Assembly: GCA_016718135.1 (NCBI GenBank)
Contig: JADKEF010000003.1
Location: 62,001 to 126,000, forward strand
Source: Acidobacteriota bacterium
Lineage (GTDB): Bacteria > Acidobacteriota > Blastocatellia > Pyrinomonadales > Pyrinomonadaceae
Direction: 5' to 3'
Length of the DNA stretch: 64,000 nt
Shown here: piece after piece, positions 1 to 8,133 of the stretch
Layout of the letters: each line of letters begins with the position of its first letter
Position numbering within the stretch: position 1 is the first letter of the stretch
Notes under the pieces: model-generated
Seen by the model: the letters and a program-made list of their open reading frames with translations, nothing else
Databases searched by the model: none
What the model was told of the DNA's origin: nothing
Translations under genes and position numbers: made by a program

Positions 1-252
1 CGACCACGAGCCTTTAACACCAACGTATCGATGAAAGTTAGCAGTGATCGAGGTGTCAAAACCGCGGAGATTCTGCTTGTCCTTCAATATTTCGTTCAGC
101 GCCGTGTTGTTGCTGATGTCTCCGCCGAGGTTGTCAAAGCCCATCGTCGAGTAACCGCCGAAGAATTCCCACTTCTTATAGTCCGACGACTGTGCGACTA
201 CAGCCGATACCGAAACGGCCATGATCGCGGCAAAAAATACTAGTTTTTTCAT
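1..252 (-). CDS. Outer-membrane beta-barrel protein, N-terminal part, cut by window edge
   Basis: The first 84 codons of a minus-strand gene run off the left edge. The start ATG (250-252) follows a clear ribosome binding site, AAGGAGT, about 264-270. Residues 1-20 form a signal peptide (MKK, hydrophobic core, ending VVAQ). The mature protein begins SSDYKKWEFFGGYSTMGFD, a beginning typical of small OmpA-like or OmpW-like beta-barrels that start with an aromatic first strand. Later residues (FDTSITANFHRYVGVKGSWS) alternate as in a second outer-membrane strand. The barrel assignment is inference from this pattern; the substrate or role cannot be read from the fragment. Confidence 0.7.
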   Translation of the reverse strand, partial: MKKLVFFAAIMAVSVSAVVAQSSDYKKWEFFGGYSTMGFDNLGGDISNNTALNEILKDKQNLRGFDTSITANFHRYVGVKGSWS

Positions 253-509
253 AAAATGTTTACTCCTTGTAAATAAAAATTGACGGTACGACCGTCACAG
301 AGGAAATCGTACACAAATAGAAATCGGTTTGCATACTGTCATTTCTGACAGGCTAACGATCAGAATTTATAGAAAAGGGGTCAGAAAATCATGCCAAGAC
401 GGACTTCGAACGATAGGCTTTTTTTGCAAGTGAGAGAATCCTCTCGTGTAAGCAATCGTGTTTACAATCAATTAACCCGTCTTACTTCAGCAGGGATGTG
501 AGACGATTG
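253..509. other. Intergenic region with two short inverted repeats upstream of the outer-membrane protein gene
   Basis: This 257-base gap separates two minus-strand genes and holds no convincing ORF. Two perfect inverted repeats lie in the leader of the outer-membrane protein gene: GACGGT-ACG-ACCGTC at 282-296 and CTGTCA-TTTC-TGACAG at 336-351. Either could be an operator or a leader hairpin. I found no certain -35/-10 pair. Confidence 0.4.
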
Positions 510-1820
510 TTACATGTCGACGTTCGGATCGAAGGGGGATTTTTCGAGAACAGCTCGGAGATTGACCTGGCCAAACAGCGTCTCGAGGAACGCTCCGAAG
601 CGGTGGAGGATGGGGACTAGGTCTTTGTTTTCTTTGGTGACGAGGATCTCTTCGACGAAGCGTTCGACGGTTTCGGTGTCCTTGTAGAATAGATAGCTGA
701 CGCTGCCTTTCATTAGGTCGCGCAGCGCCGTTTGCATTGCTTCGATCTCAGCCTTTTCCGGCTTCGCCTCGGCTTTTTGAACAAGCTGGGTGACGGCCCA
801 AAGATCTTTTCTTAGGGTGATCGAATGTTCGAGCTTGACGGCAAAATTGGGGAAGAGCTTGAATACGTCCGTATTCGGATCGATCAGCCTAGCGAATCCG
901 GCGAGTATTTGCTGAAAGCCTTCGTTAAGCAATGAATGTGCAGTCTCGATGCGGGCGTAGACCGATGGTGCCTGCCGCATGTCGGCGAGGCCGGAGAGCT
1001 CTTGTGAATACACCTTTTTGAGCTCGATCGACGCCGTGTAGGACGCGGCATCGAGCGAAGCAAACATCTCGGCTTCCTCGTCGGGAAAACGTTCGAGGCG
1101 ATTGTTGATGTAGTTGGTCAGCTCGAATATCTGTTCGTTGACCCGAGCGAAAACGAGCAAAGCAGGCTTGAGCGGTTCGTCGGATTCAAGCATCTTGCCG
1201 ATAACGCTGAGCCAGAGCAGCACCCGTCCAAAACGGGGCAACACGAGAGCAAGCTCTGCGTGCTCGGGGCTGAGGAATCCATCGACCACCGAAAGATCGC
1301 GAAGTTGTGCTGGTAGAAACTTGTCGCCTTCGAGTTCCGCGCGGCGGATCAGTTTGGCAAAAGCACGCTGACCGGCGAGCCGGTGGGCAAGCATATTTCG
1401 CCATGCACGCCATTCGCCCGTGCCAAGGCTATTTGAGCGGATCAGCCCGTCGCCCAAAAGGTTTGCGTCACGAAGAGCAGCGGAGAAATTGGCGATCTCG
1501 CCAAACTTGATTTCCCACGCCACGGCCGTCTGGGCAGATGCCATGCCGCCCTGGGCGCTCATCAGCCGGGCCGTGAGCATAGAGCATCTTTGGATCGCGG
1601 CATGAACCAGACGAAATTCTCGCGACGCATCGGGCATTACACGTGCCTCAGCCGCAAAGGACTGATGGCCGGTGGCAAGAAAACTCTCCAGGCCGGAGAG
1701 CCAAATGCCCAGATCAGTAATGATCGCTTCGTCGGTGGCGGCAGCTGTCATCGTTCGGTCGCGCGTACCTAGAGACGCGTCAGTCGTTGCGCGGACACTC
1801 ACCTGCTCTTGTAAAAACAT
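510..1820 (-). CDS. Hypothetical protein, alpha-helical, about 436 residues
   Basis: I do not recognise the family. The protein has no signal peptide or membrane segment and is rich in Leu, Ala, Glu and Arg, which suggests an all-helical soluble protein. The middle (LGTGEWRAWRNMLAHRLAGQ) contains a His/Arg-rich helix, and the C-terminal 130 residues are charged helices. An ATG at 1818-1820 is preferred to a TTG three codons upstream; a further Met about 23 codons downstream (MTAAATDEAIITDLG) is also possible because no strong ribosome binding site stands in front of the first. It faces away from rdgB, with 141 bases between the two starts that probably hold both promoters. Confidence 0.6.
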   Translation of the reverse strand: MFLQEQVSVRATTDASLGTRDRTMTAAATDEAIITDLGIWLSGLESFLATGHQSFAAEARVMPDASREFRLVHAAIQRCSMLTARLMSAQGGMASAQTAVAWEIKFGEIANFSAALRDANLLGDGLIRSNSLGTGEWRAWRNMLAHRLAGQRAFAKLIRRAELEGDKFLPAQLRDLSVVDGFLSPEHAELALVLPRFGRVLLWLSVIGKMLESDEPLKPALLVFARVNEQIFELTNYINNRLERFPDEEAEMFASLDAASYTASIELKKVYSQELSGLADMRQAPSVYARIETAHSLLNEGFQQILAGFARLIDPNTDVFKLFPNFAVKLEHSITLRKDLWAVTQLVQKAEAKPEKAEIEAMQTALRDLMKGSVSYLFYKDTETVERFVEEILVTKENKDLVPILHRFGAFLETLFGQVNLRAVLEKSPFDPNVDM

Positions 1821-1961
1821 GGCTGCCAATTTGTTTGATTCGTCCTCGGGGGAAAATGTAGATCTAGCGACCGGGAAAGATGCGGGTGATCTGCCGCTAT
1901 TTATTTATACCGCGTTTAAGCACGGTTTGGCAATAGAAAAATCTCAGGAACACGCTAAAAT

Positions 1962-2579
1962 ATGGCTGTAGAGATGACAAAAAAGATCCTATTAGCAACC
2001 AACAATACGGGCAAACTCGCAGAGCTGCGGGCGATGCTCTCCGGACTGCCGGTAGATATCTGCGGCCTCGGCGATTTCCCGGGCGTCGTGGAAGTTAAAG
2101 AAACTGGTTCGACTTTTGCCGAAAATGCACGGCTCAAGGCGATCGGTTACGCGCTGCAAACCGGCCTGACATCGCTCGCGGATGACTCAGGACTTGAGGT
2201 CGATGCCCTCGGCGGACGTCCCGGAGTGTTGTCGGCAAGGTATGGCGGCGAGAGCACCAGCTTTGAAAACAAGATGAAGATGCTGCTCTCAGAGATCGCA
2301 AATGTAGATTTTTCGGACCGAAGTGGCCAATTTTCTTGTGCGATAGCAATTTCAGATGAAAAAGGCGGTATTTTGTTCGAATCGAAAGGCATTTGTCGCG
2401 GGCAAATTGCGCTAAGTCCAATTGGGAGTGGCGGTTTCGGCTACGACCCGATCTTTGTGCCCGACGGTTATGAACAGACATTTGGCGAGCTACCCGGCGA
2501 AATTAAGCGAAATATCAGTCATCGCTCGCATGCCTTTGCACAAATAATGCCGTTTTTACGGGATTTTATCGCTGTTTGA
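1962..2579 (+). CDS. rdgB: Non-canonical purine NTP pyrophosphatase (RdgB/HAM1 family)
   Basis: This house-cleaning enzyme hydrolyses dITP, XTP and ITP to the monophosphate and pyrophosphate, keeping deaminated purines out of DNA and RNA. The 205 residues match the usual length. The N-terminal substrate loop TNNTGK lies at residues 13-18, and the conserved block LADDSGLEVDALGGRPG, with the metal-binding Asp pair, is at about 70-90. Later GSGGFGYDPIFVPDG (about 145-160) and the C-terminal SHRSHAF motif are both diagnostic. Two ATGs are possible (1962 and 1974); the first is used. It precedes tRNA-Pro by 64 bases. Confidence 0.95.
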   Translation: MAVEMTKKILLATNNTGKLAELRAMLSGLPVDICGLGDFPGVVEVKETGSTFAENARLKAIGYALQTGLTSLADDSGLEVDALGGRPGVLSARYGGESTSFENKMKMLLSEIANVDFSDRSGQFSCAIAISDEKGGILFESKGICRGQIALSPIGSGGFGYDPIFVPDGYEQTFGELPGEIKRNISHRSHAFAQIMPFLRDFIAV

Positions 2580-2643
2580 CTTGACCTAGGCGCTTTCCGC
2601 AATTAGAATTCGTTTCTTGGAATCGTTTCTTTATTGAAACAGA

Positions 2644-2720
<77 letters not shown>

Positions 2721-2832
2721 ATCTTTATTACCTGATAGGTAATTTCCCTTTTTGTCGCTGTAGTCGGTCGCGGCATCATTCACTCGGGAAGATTTTATTA
2801 TTACAACCAAAAAACTGGAGGTTACTCAAATT

Positions 2833-3114
2833 ATGGCTCGTATGACACAGACGGAAATCATTGGCAGCTTGGCCGATTCGACCGGTTGCAAGAAGACGGA
2901 TGTTAAGGCAATGTTCGACGCACTTGCCGCTCTCGCTACAAGCGAAGTGCAGAAAAATGGCGAATTCACCGTTCCCGGATTTGGCAAACTCAAAAAGACC
3001 CATCGTAAGGCTCGTGACGGCCGTAACCCTGCGACCGGCGCCGTGATCAAGATCCCGGCCAAGACCACCGTCAAGTTCTCGATCGGCAAAGCGATGAAAG
3101 ACGCAGTCGCCTAA
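2833..3114 (+). CDS. HU family DNA-binding protein
   Basis: This is a nucleoid-associated protein that binds and bends DNA as a dimer. At 93 residues it has the normal HU length. The N-terminal helical dimerisation region (MTQTEIIGSLADSTG) is followed by the signature FTVPGFGKLKK at about 46-56, in the position of the family's F-x-x-x-G-F-G-x-F motif. The DNA-binding beta arm then carries R-x-G-R-N-P-A-T-G (about 60-70). ATG at 2833 follows CTGGAGGTTACTCAAATT, which holds a good ribosome binding site. A strong terminator follows at 3141-3176. Confidence 0.95.
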   Translation: MARMTQTEIIGSLADSTGCKKTDVKAMFDALAALATSEVQKNGEFTVPGFGKLKKTHRKARDGRNPATGAVIKIPAKTTVKFSIGKAMKDAVA

Positions 3115-3140
3115 GCAACAGCATACTGTTAGCATGTTTA

Positions 3141-3176
3141 ACAAAACCGGCAAATCTTGTGGTTTGCCGGTTTTGT
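3141..3176 (+). terminator. Intrinsic terminator of the HU gene
   Basis: A perfect 14-base stem (ACAAAACCGGCAAA with TTTGCCGGTTTTGT) encloses an 8-base loop, 27 bases after the HU stop codon. The right arm supplies a short T-run. Confidence 0.8.
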
Positions 3177-3398
3177 CCGTCTACTGGCTTCGAAAAAAAA
3201 AGTGTTCACATTTTAAACTTTTTCTGTTAACATTCTCTTACAGTTGATCGAGGGCGTTTCTAACCGCTTTTCCCGGCAGCAATTTTGCGGGGAACTTCAA
3301 CATATTATTGCGGGTTGACATTGTGTTTCGTGTTCATTCGCGGGTGCTACTCAAAGGTAATGCACCATTAATAATTTGAAACAAAGGAGAATAGTAAA

Positions 3399-3647
3399 GT
3401 GGCAGCAGCTAGACCAATGACATTGCAAGACAGAGTGTTGCAAATCGACCATATTCAGGCTCGTCGGTTCTCAAAATTGACCGGCGATTGTGTAGAGATC
3501 GCGGCAGAAGGCATCATCAGACACCTACGGGCTTGTGCCCGCATGGACGTCAATCCCGATGCATCGGCCGTTCGCGAGATCATAGACGATGCACTGAACG
3601 GCAGACGAGTTTTTGCCGAAACCTCAAACGACCTATTGGCCGCTTAG
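3399..3647 (+). CDS. Small conserved-looking protein, unknown function (82 residues)
   Basis: I do not recognise it. A GTG start (3399-3401) is set by AAAGGAGA at 3383-3390, a near-ideal ribosome binding site, so expression is likely. The protein is mostly helical and charged, with a central helical stretch (DCVEIAAEGIIRHLRACARM) and a C-terminal helix ending NDLLAA. It is bounded by its own terminator (3678-3707), so it is a single-gene unit. The 222 bases before it (3177-3398) contain no other ORF; a TTGACA at 3315-3320 lacks a good -10 partner. Confidence 0.7.
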   Translation: MAAARPMTLQDRVLQIDHIQARRFSKLTGDCVEIAAEGIIRHLRACARMDVNPDASAVREIIDDALNGRRVFAETSNDLLAA

Positions 3648-3677
3648 TTTTAATATTTTATTAGTAATACAAGCTCG

Positions 3678-3707
3678 GACCGTCCTTTTTGGGACGGTCT
3701 TTTTTTG
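3678..3707 (+). terminator. Intrinsic terminator
   Basis: GACCGTCC and GGACGGTC pair around a TTTTTG loop and are followed by seven T, 31 bases after the stop of the 82-residue gene. Confidence 0.9.
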
Positions 3708-3808
3708 TCAGAACTATCTGCGGTAGCGGGTGGTTTAACGCGAGTGTCATTCCACCCTTGGCGTTCAGTGCTAATTATTTAACCACCCGCTACCACTGAT
3801 GGTTCTGA
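3708..3808. repeat. Imperfect inverted repeat reaching into the end of a coding region
   Basis: The inner arms GGTAGCGGGTGGTT (3722-3735) and AACCACCCGCTACC (3781-3794) are perfect over 14 bases. The outer parts (3708-3721 and 3795-3808) extend the match with mismatches. The 45-base centre has no gene. The right arm overlaps the stop codon (3779-3781) and the last codons of the 615-residue membrane protein. It looks like a mobile palindromic repeat rather than a terminator, because it has no T-run of its own. Confidence 0.65.
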
Positions 3809-5626
3809 CTTAAGAGCCAGACGATATAAAACGTATTTGCCAAACTGCTCACGATCAGTACGCTCGTACCATTTGTCTACGTTGTCGAGATACTGTTCGA
3901 GCTCGATCGGGGTGACGAGATAATCGAGTCGTGGAATTCCCTGTCCACGAGCATTGAAATTGCGCGAGTACTCTGCGTATTTGCGGCCTTCCTCATCGAT
4001 CTCGCCAAAGGTGAGCGGCTTGTATTCGGAGTTCAGGCGGTCAGTGTGCCGTCCCCAACCGAACAGGGCGATCATCGAGACGAAATCCTCGCCCTTTTTC
4101 ATTCCGTTAGAAAGTTGACGCTCCTCAACCCCTTGGTATAGAAGCTGCTGGTAATATCGCTCTTTGCTTTCCTGCCAATCGAGCCCCGGGAAAACGTGCT
4201 GATGCCTCGCCCATAGGACAGATTGCGGCGCAATCGTAGGCAGATCATCGCCCTCGGCGATGCCGAGATGCAATACCACTTGTTTGTATTTGTTAGGGTC
4301 GTTTGCGGCGAGTTCGGTCAGGCGTTTGCCGACAGGATAAGCCTCGTCACGCATTACGTTCACGTCGTCGAGGACACGTACCGTGTAATGGCACTCTACA
4401 AAGCCCCAGCCCGCTGCGATCAGAGCAAGTGCCGCCATCGCCAGTTTCCCGCCAATTCGCTCTCTACCGTCCGCCGTTCGCCAAATAAGCCCGAATGTAA
4501 CGACCACAGCCAACCCGGCCACGTAATTCCCAATAAATACCTGATAATGTATCGGCTGCAGTGACTGGCCAGTGATCAACTGCTGGTTAAAAACGATCAT
4601 CGGTGTCAACGCTAGCGAGATCGCAAACAGGGTTGCCCGGTCACGCAGAGCGAACATTTTCAAAAAGATGCCGATCACTAACACCACCAACACCACAAAC
4701 CCTACTAACTCGGGCGTACGTGTCAGGTCGAGAGATCGAGTTCGAACAAGAAGCTGAATATCATCCATCGTATGCGACCGCTTAGACAGCAAGTACGCAT
4801 AGGGAACTAGAGCCAATAGGCATCCGACGCCAAGGAAGGCAAACCTCTTCACATCGTCCCATACGCCCGGTGGCCTGACGATAACGAATAGAAGCCCAAG
4901 ACATCCAAGCCAAGCCGCCGCCGCCGTCCAGACGTAAAAGTACGAGAAGACGGTATACGCGAATGCAAGGATGGCAAGAGCAATAAGAAGTTGGTTTTGA
5001 GGTTGTAGTTTTTGGTCTTCAGTTTTGGGTGTTTCGCGGTCAATGATCTTCCACACCAACCCGATCAACAAAAAGAACGCCGGGAACGCCATCGCCGGGA
5101 TGTACCGCCGGAATCCCGGAAAGTACGGATACGAATAACTCGTCCCCAAGATCTCGCCTATCGCCCCTTCGCCCGCCCAAAGCGCACCTCCGGCCAGGAC
5201 GACGAGGCTTCCGGCCATTGCGAAGATCGAATCGCCTGTGATCATCCCCAACAGCCAAAAGATCGCTAGCGCCGTCAGAAACGCAGCCAAAGCCCCCGAG
5301 ATCGTCATCGCCCACGGCGCGCCGATACCGAGAATACGTGCCGGTATTGCAACCGTCATCGGCCCTGCAAATTGTATGGAGAAAAGAGATTCCGGCTGCG
5401 GCGACTCGACCGAATCGTCCCGCCCGGTATAAGGATCATTCTTACGCGGCCGCCCGTCGATCAATGCCTTTAAGTACGAGCCGTACGCGACCTCGTCAAC
5501 GTCGTTATACGCATAATGCCCATTCCACTCCGCCCCGCGAAGATAAAGCATCTTCATCTGCGGATAGAGCGAGAAGATAGCGAGAAATAACCCCGCAATT
5601 ATTCCGAAACGCCATTGAAGCTTCAT
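3779..5626 (-). CDS. Multi-pass membrane protein, GT-C glycosyltransferase-like
   Basis: The 615-residue protein starts with a membrane segment (FGIIAGLFLAIFSLYPQM), followed by an extracytoplasmic loop with acidic NDVDEVAYGSYLKAL at about 42-56. Roughly ten further hydrophobic segments extend to residue 410. A soluble C-terminal domain of about 200 residues follows. This plan, an acidic pair in the first loop and a soluble C-terminal domain, is that of GT-C lipid-linked sugar transferases. The family assignment is inference; no exact motif proves it. The segment TPKTEDQKLQPQNQLL (about 200-215) is low-complexity and encoded by a repeat-like stretch near 5000-5040. The last residues, VVAGG, are encoded by an inverted-repeat arm. 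Confidence 0.6.
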   Translation of the reverse strand: MKLQWRFGIIAGLFLAIFSLYPQMKMLYLRGAEWNGHYAYNDVDEVAYGSYLKALIDGRPRKNDPYTGRDDSVESPQPESLFSIQFAGPMTVAIPARILGIGAPWAMTISGALAAFLTALAIFWLLGMITGDSIFAMAGSLVVLAGGALWAGEGAIGEILGTSYSYPYFPGFRRYIPAMAFPAFFLLIGLVWKIIDRETPKTEDQKLQPQNQLLIALAILAFAYTVFSYFYVWTAAAAWLGCLGLLFVIVRPPGVWDDVKRFAFLGVGCLLALVPYAYLLSKRSHTMDDIQLLVRTRSLDLTRTPELVGFVVLVVLVIGIFLKMFALRDRATLFAISLALTPMIVFNQQLITGQSLQPIHYQVFIGNYVAGLAVVVTFGLIWRTADGRERIGGKLAMAALALIAAGWGFVECHYTVRVLDDVNVMRDEAYPVGKRLTELAANDPNKYKQVVLHLGIAEGDDLPTIAPQSVLWARHQHVFPGLDWQESKERYYQQLLYQGVEERQLSNGMKKGEDFVSMIALFGWGRHTDRLNSEYKPLTFGEIDEEGRKYAEYSRNFNARGQGIPRLDYLVTPIELEQYLDNVDKWYERTDREQFGKYVLYRLALKSEPSVVAGG

Positions 5627-5855
5627 AAAACGAATGGACAGATTAGCACAATTGCCGTTCAGCGTCTTTTTTACATAACTTTACATAACTGCTCAGTTTC
5701 TTGACATCCAAATGGCCCGGAGACGCGTAATACTATATGTACGCGGAACGAGGGCGAGAATAATTCGCTGGAAATTTTTAATAAGATCGGCGTTGCCGAT
5801 AGCAAGGGATAGAGTCCGCGACATAAATTTTTAATAGAAAAACGGAGAAATAATA

Positions 5856-6299
5856 ATGTTCAATCTTAAAGCAAAATTCATGTTGGCAGCAGCGGTTCTT
5901 TTCATCGGTGGCGTTTCGGGCGCTAATGCACAGTTGGTAGACGGCTCGACGATCAACGTCGCAGTATCCAGCCCTTTCGTCCTACGCGATAAGACATTTG
6001 AAGCGGGCGTTTACTCGATCGAGCGCACGCCAAGCACGGCGGATTCGCCGTCGGTTCTTATCCTTCGCGGCGAAGGCGAGACGATGATCTTCGATACGAT
6101 CATTGACCGCTCAAATGCGGCTGCTGAGAATACGCAGCTCGTTTTCGAGACGATCGGCGGCACGAACTACCTGTCAGCCATCGTAGTCAAGGGACAGACC
6201 ACCAAGAACGAGATCGCCCGCTCAAAGGCTCAGGCACGTGCCATCGCTGACGGCGTTTCGGTCACGCAGACGGTGATGATCGCCAACACCGGATTCTAA
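5856..6299 (+). CDS. Secreted protein of unknown function (147 residues)
   Basis: The protein has a clear signal peptide (KFMLAAAVLFIGGVSGANAQ, cleavage near residue 26). The mature part is beta-rich: VSSPFVLRDKTFEAGVYSIER, then an LILRGEGETMIFDT strand pair and an FETIGGTNYLSAIVV segment. Such short exported proteins, in which a ligand or wall is kept in a default state and described by a phrase like F-x-A-G-x-Y-x-I, are common in Acidobacteriota, but no function is established. ATG at 5856 follows CGGAGA. The 229-base upstream leader (5627-5855) contains AAATTTTTAATA twice and a TTGACA at 5701 without a properly spaced -10. A terminator follows. Confidence 0.75.
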   Translation: MFNLKAKFMLAAAVLFIGGVSGANAQLVDGSTINVAVSSPFVLRDKTFEAGVYSIERTPSTADSPSVLILRGEGETMIFDTIIDRSNAAAENTQLVFETIGGTNYLSAIVVKGQTTKNEIARSKAQARAIADGVSVTQTVMIANTGF

Positions 6300-6334
6300 A
6301 GTTTCTCACGCCGATCGACAACGATCCTCCTCTA

Positions 6335-6366
6335 GGTGCGGCCACGGTTGGCCGCACCCTTTTTTT
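6335..6366 (+). terminator. Intrinsic terminator
   Basis: A perfect 10-base stem (GGTGCGGCCA with TGGCCGCACC), tetraloop CGGT, then C and seven T. It ends the transcript of the secreted 147-residue protein. Confidence 0.93.
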
Positions 6367-6435
6367 GCCGAATTTCCGCGTGCATCGCATATCTTCCAAT
6401 TTTCATCTCAATAAGGTAGACTGGCTTTCCTCTAT

Positions 6436-6808
6436 GGGGGCGACAGGCTTCGACAGGGGCTTGTATAGATCTTTGAATGCACGTCGGGCTTGCAAGGTTA
6501 GCTCGTTAAAAAAACTCTGCAAAACACAAATGCTAATCAAGAATTAGCCCTTGCTGCCTAATTAACTTTAGCTCCAGCAATGTCTTACCGGAAGTCCGCC
6601 TGATGCGACCGACTAAGGCATAACTCAGTTCAGGCTCGAGCGCGTTCACCACCTGCGAACACGCTTCAAAGTTAGTCAGGTTAGCCTATCAGAAGGTCTT
6701 GTCTGTTCATCTGCTTCTGAAAGGCGAAAATTAAGTGAATAGACTAAACGTGTAGATTTTACTGGTCGCAACCTTTGGATGCGGGTTCGATTCCCGCCGC
6801 CTCCACCA
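6436..6808 (+). ncRNA. ssrA: tmRNA (transfer-messenger RNA)
   Basis: This RNA rescues stalled ribosomes and tags their products for proteolysis. The 5' end GGGGGCGACAGGCTTCGACA is the classical tmRNA start, and the 3' end carries a T arm GGTTCGATTCC, acceptor strand CGCCTCC, discriminator A and encoded CCA. The acceptor strands pair over 7 bases with one G-U. The tag reading frame ends GAA TTA GCC CTT GCT GCC TAA (6541-6561), giving the degradation signal ELALAA. Upstream in frame it reads NTNANQ, so the tag is probably about 9-13 residues; the resume codon cannot be fixed by eye. Length is 373 bases, which is normal for a one-piece tmRNA. Confidence 0.97.
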
Positions 6809-6815
6809 TTTCGAT

Positions 6816-6844
6816 AAACGGATCTGATACGTCAGATCCGTTTT
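6816..6844 (+). terminator. Intrinsic terminator of tmRNA
   Basis: AAACGGATCTGA and TCAGATCCGTTT pair over 12 bases around a TACG loop, followed by further T residues, 7 bases after the tmRNA 3' end. Confidence 0.88.
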
Positions 6845-6889
6845 GTTATTTGCAGACTTAGGTGATAATTGAATTGTAAGGAGCCGTCT

Positions 6890-8089
6890 ATGCGATTCAT
6901 TCGAAATCTGAATTTCGGCATATGCCCGGTTCTATTGTTGCTCATTGCCTTCACCTCGGGCAGCTTGGGACAGCTCACAAAGAATGAATTCCTAAAACAA
7001 ATGGCCGCGACCGCCAGCGAGGCAGAGCTCACGGCCCTTCGGAATGGAAATATCCTCGTCAAAGTGCTGCCGTCACGTGATAAACGAGAAGTCTCGGTCC
7101 TGGGGGCAGTGAAATTGCGTGACGTTCAGGACATCGATCTTGCAAGATTTCGTTCCGGGTTGAGTCAGAAGAACAACAAAGCCGTGCTGGGCGGCGGCAT
7201 CCTGTCACCGGAGCCTAGTTTGCAGGATCTCGCGGAACTTACGCTCGATGATCGGGACGTCGAAAAACTCAAGACCTGCTCCGTCGGCGATTGCGATCTC
7301 AAGCTCTCCGCGTCGATTATCCGGCGTTTTGCCACAGAGATCGATTGGAACGCTACCGAGCATAAGGTCCGGGCCACTGAGCTTTTTAAGACGCTCCTCA
7401 TAGACTACGTCCGGGATTATTTGAAACGCGGGGATCGAGCTCTGATCGAGTATGCGGATAAGAGGAAGCCCGTGCGACTGGCCGACGAGTATCGGGCGAT
7501 CACGGAAGGATCTGTGCTTGTCCGCGGTTTGGCTCCGGAATTACTGGATTACTTGAAAAAATTCCCCACAGCAGAACTTCCCGGCGCCGAAAGCCGCGTC
7601 GACTGGTCGAAAGTTGACTCCGGATTAAAACCGATCATCACGCTTACGCACAGTGTCGGTTACTCCCGGCAATTACAAGACGATCTGTTTCTCACGATCG
7701 CAACGAAACAGATCTATGCGAGCCATTACATCGACGCTTCGATGGCGTTCACATCGCTTCTTCGGTTCGGTTCGGGCGAGTCAGCGGAGGAATATTTGCT
7801 ATTTACCAGTACGTCGCGGTCGGACTCGCTCGGCGGTGCGTTGAGCAGGATGGCCCACGCGGTGGTCGAACGCGAAGCGTTGCAGAAAGCCGAGGAGTTG
7901 CTGCAAAACTCCAAGATGCGTCTGGAGGCAAAGGCTCCCGCAACACAGAAAACTGCTGACCACAACAATGAAAGCGGAATTTACACGAAGATCGTCGAAC
8001 TCAGCGAAAGCTTGACGGTCAGGATACTTGCCGTCCTTTTCATAGCTCTCGCACTCTTCCTCGCATTTCGTTGGAAACGGGGCAAATGA
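6890..8089 (+). CDS. Envelope protein of unknown function with signal peptide and C-terminal membrane anchor
   Basis: The start chosen is ATG 6890, preceded by AAGGAG at 6878-6883; a longer ORF begins seven codons earlier without such a site. Residues 1-28 are a signal peptide (PVLLLLIAFTSGSLGQ). The body of about 340 residues is soluble and not recognised. The C-terminus LTVRILAVLFIALALFLAF followed by RWKRGK is a single membrane helix with a positive cytoplasmic end, so the protein is probably bitopic with its main domain in the periplasm. Two Cys at about 128-134 (KTCSVGDCDLK) could form a disulfide. It lies between tmRNA and murI. Confidence 0.7.
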   Translation: MRFIRNLNFGICPVLLLLIAFTSGSLGQLTKNEFLKQMAATASEAELTALRNGNILVKVLPSRDKREVSVLGAVKLRDVQDIDLARFRSGLSQKNNKAVLGGGILSPEPSLQDLAELTLDDRDVEKLKTCSVGDCDLKLSASIIRRFATEIDWNATEHKVRATELFKTLLIDYVRDYLKRGDRALIEYADKRKPVRLADEYRAITEGSVLVRGLAPELLDYLKKFPTAELPGAESRVDWSKVDSGLKPIITLTHSVGYSRQLQDDLFLTIATKQIYASHYIDASMAFTSLLRFGSGESAEEYLLFTSTSRSDSLGGALSRMAHAVVEREALQKAEELLQNSKMRLEAKAPATQKTADHNNESGIYTKIVELSESLTVRILAVLFIALALFLAFRWKRGK

Positions 8090-8133
8090 GATATAGTTTC
8101 AGTTTGCGGTTTTGAGAGCGGGGAAAGCTATTG

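Noticed and set aside
3315..3350. Promoter TTGACA upstream of the 82-residue protein
   Set aside because: No -10-like hexamer lies at 16-18 bases distance.
5701..5736. Sigma-70 promoter TTGACA upstream of the 147-residue secreted protein
   Set aside because: The nearest -10-like sequences lie 19-24 bases from it, which is a poor spacing, so I do not call it.
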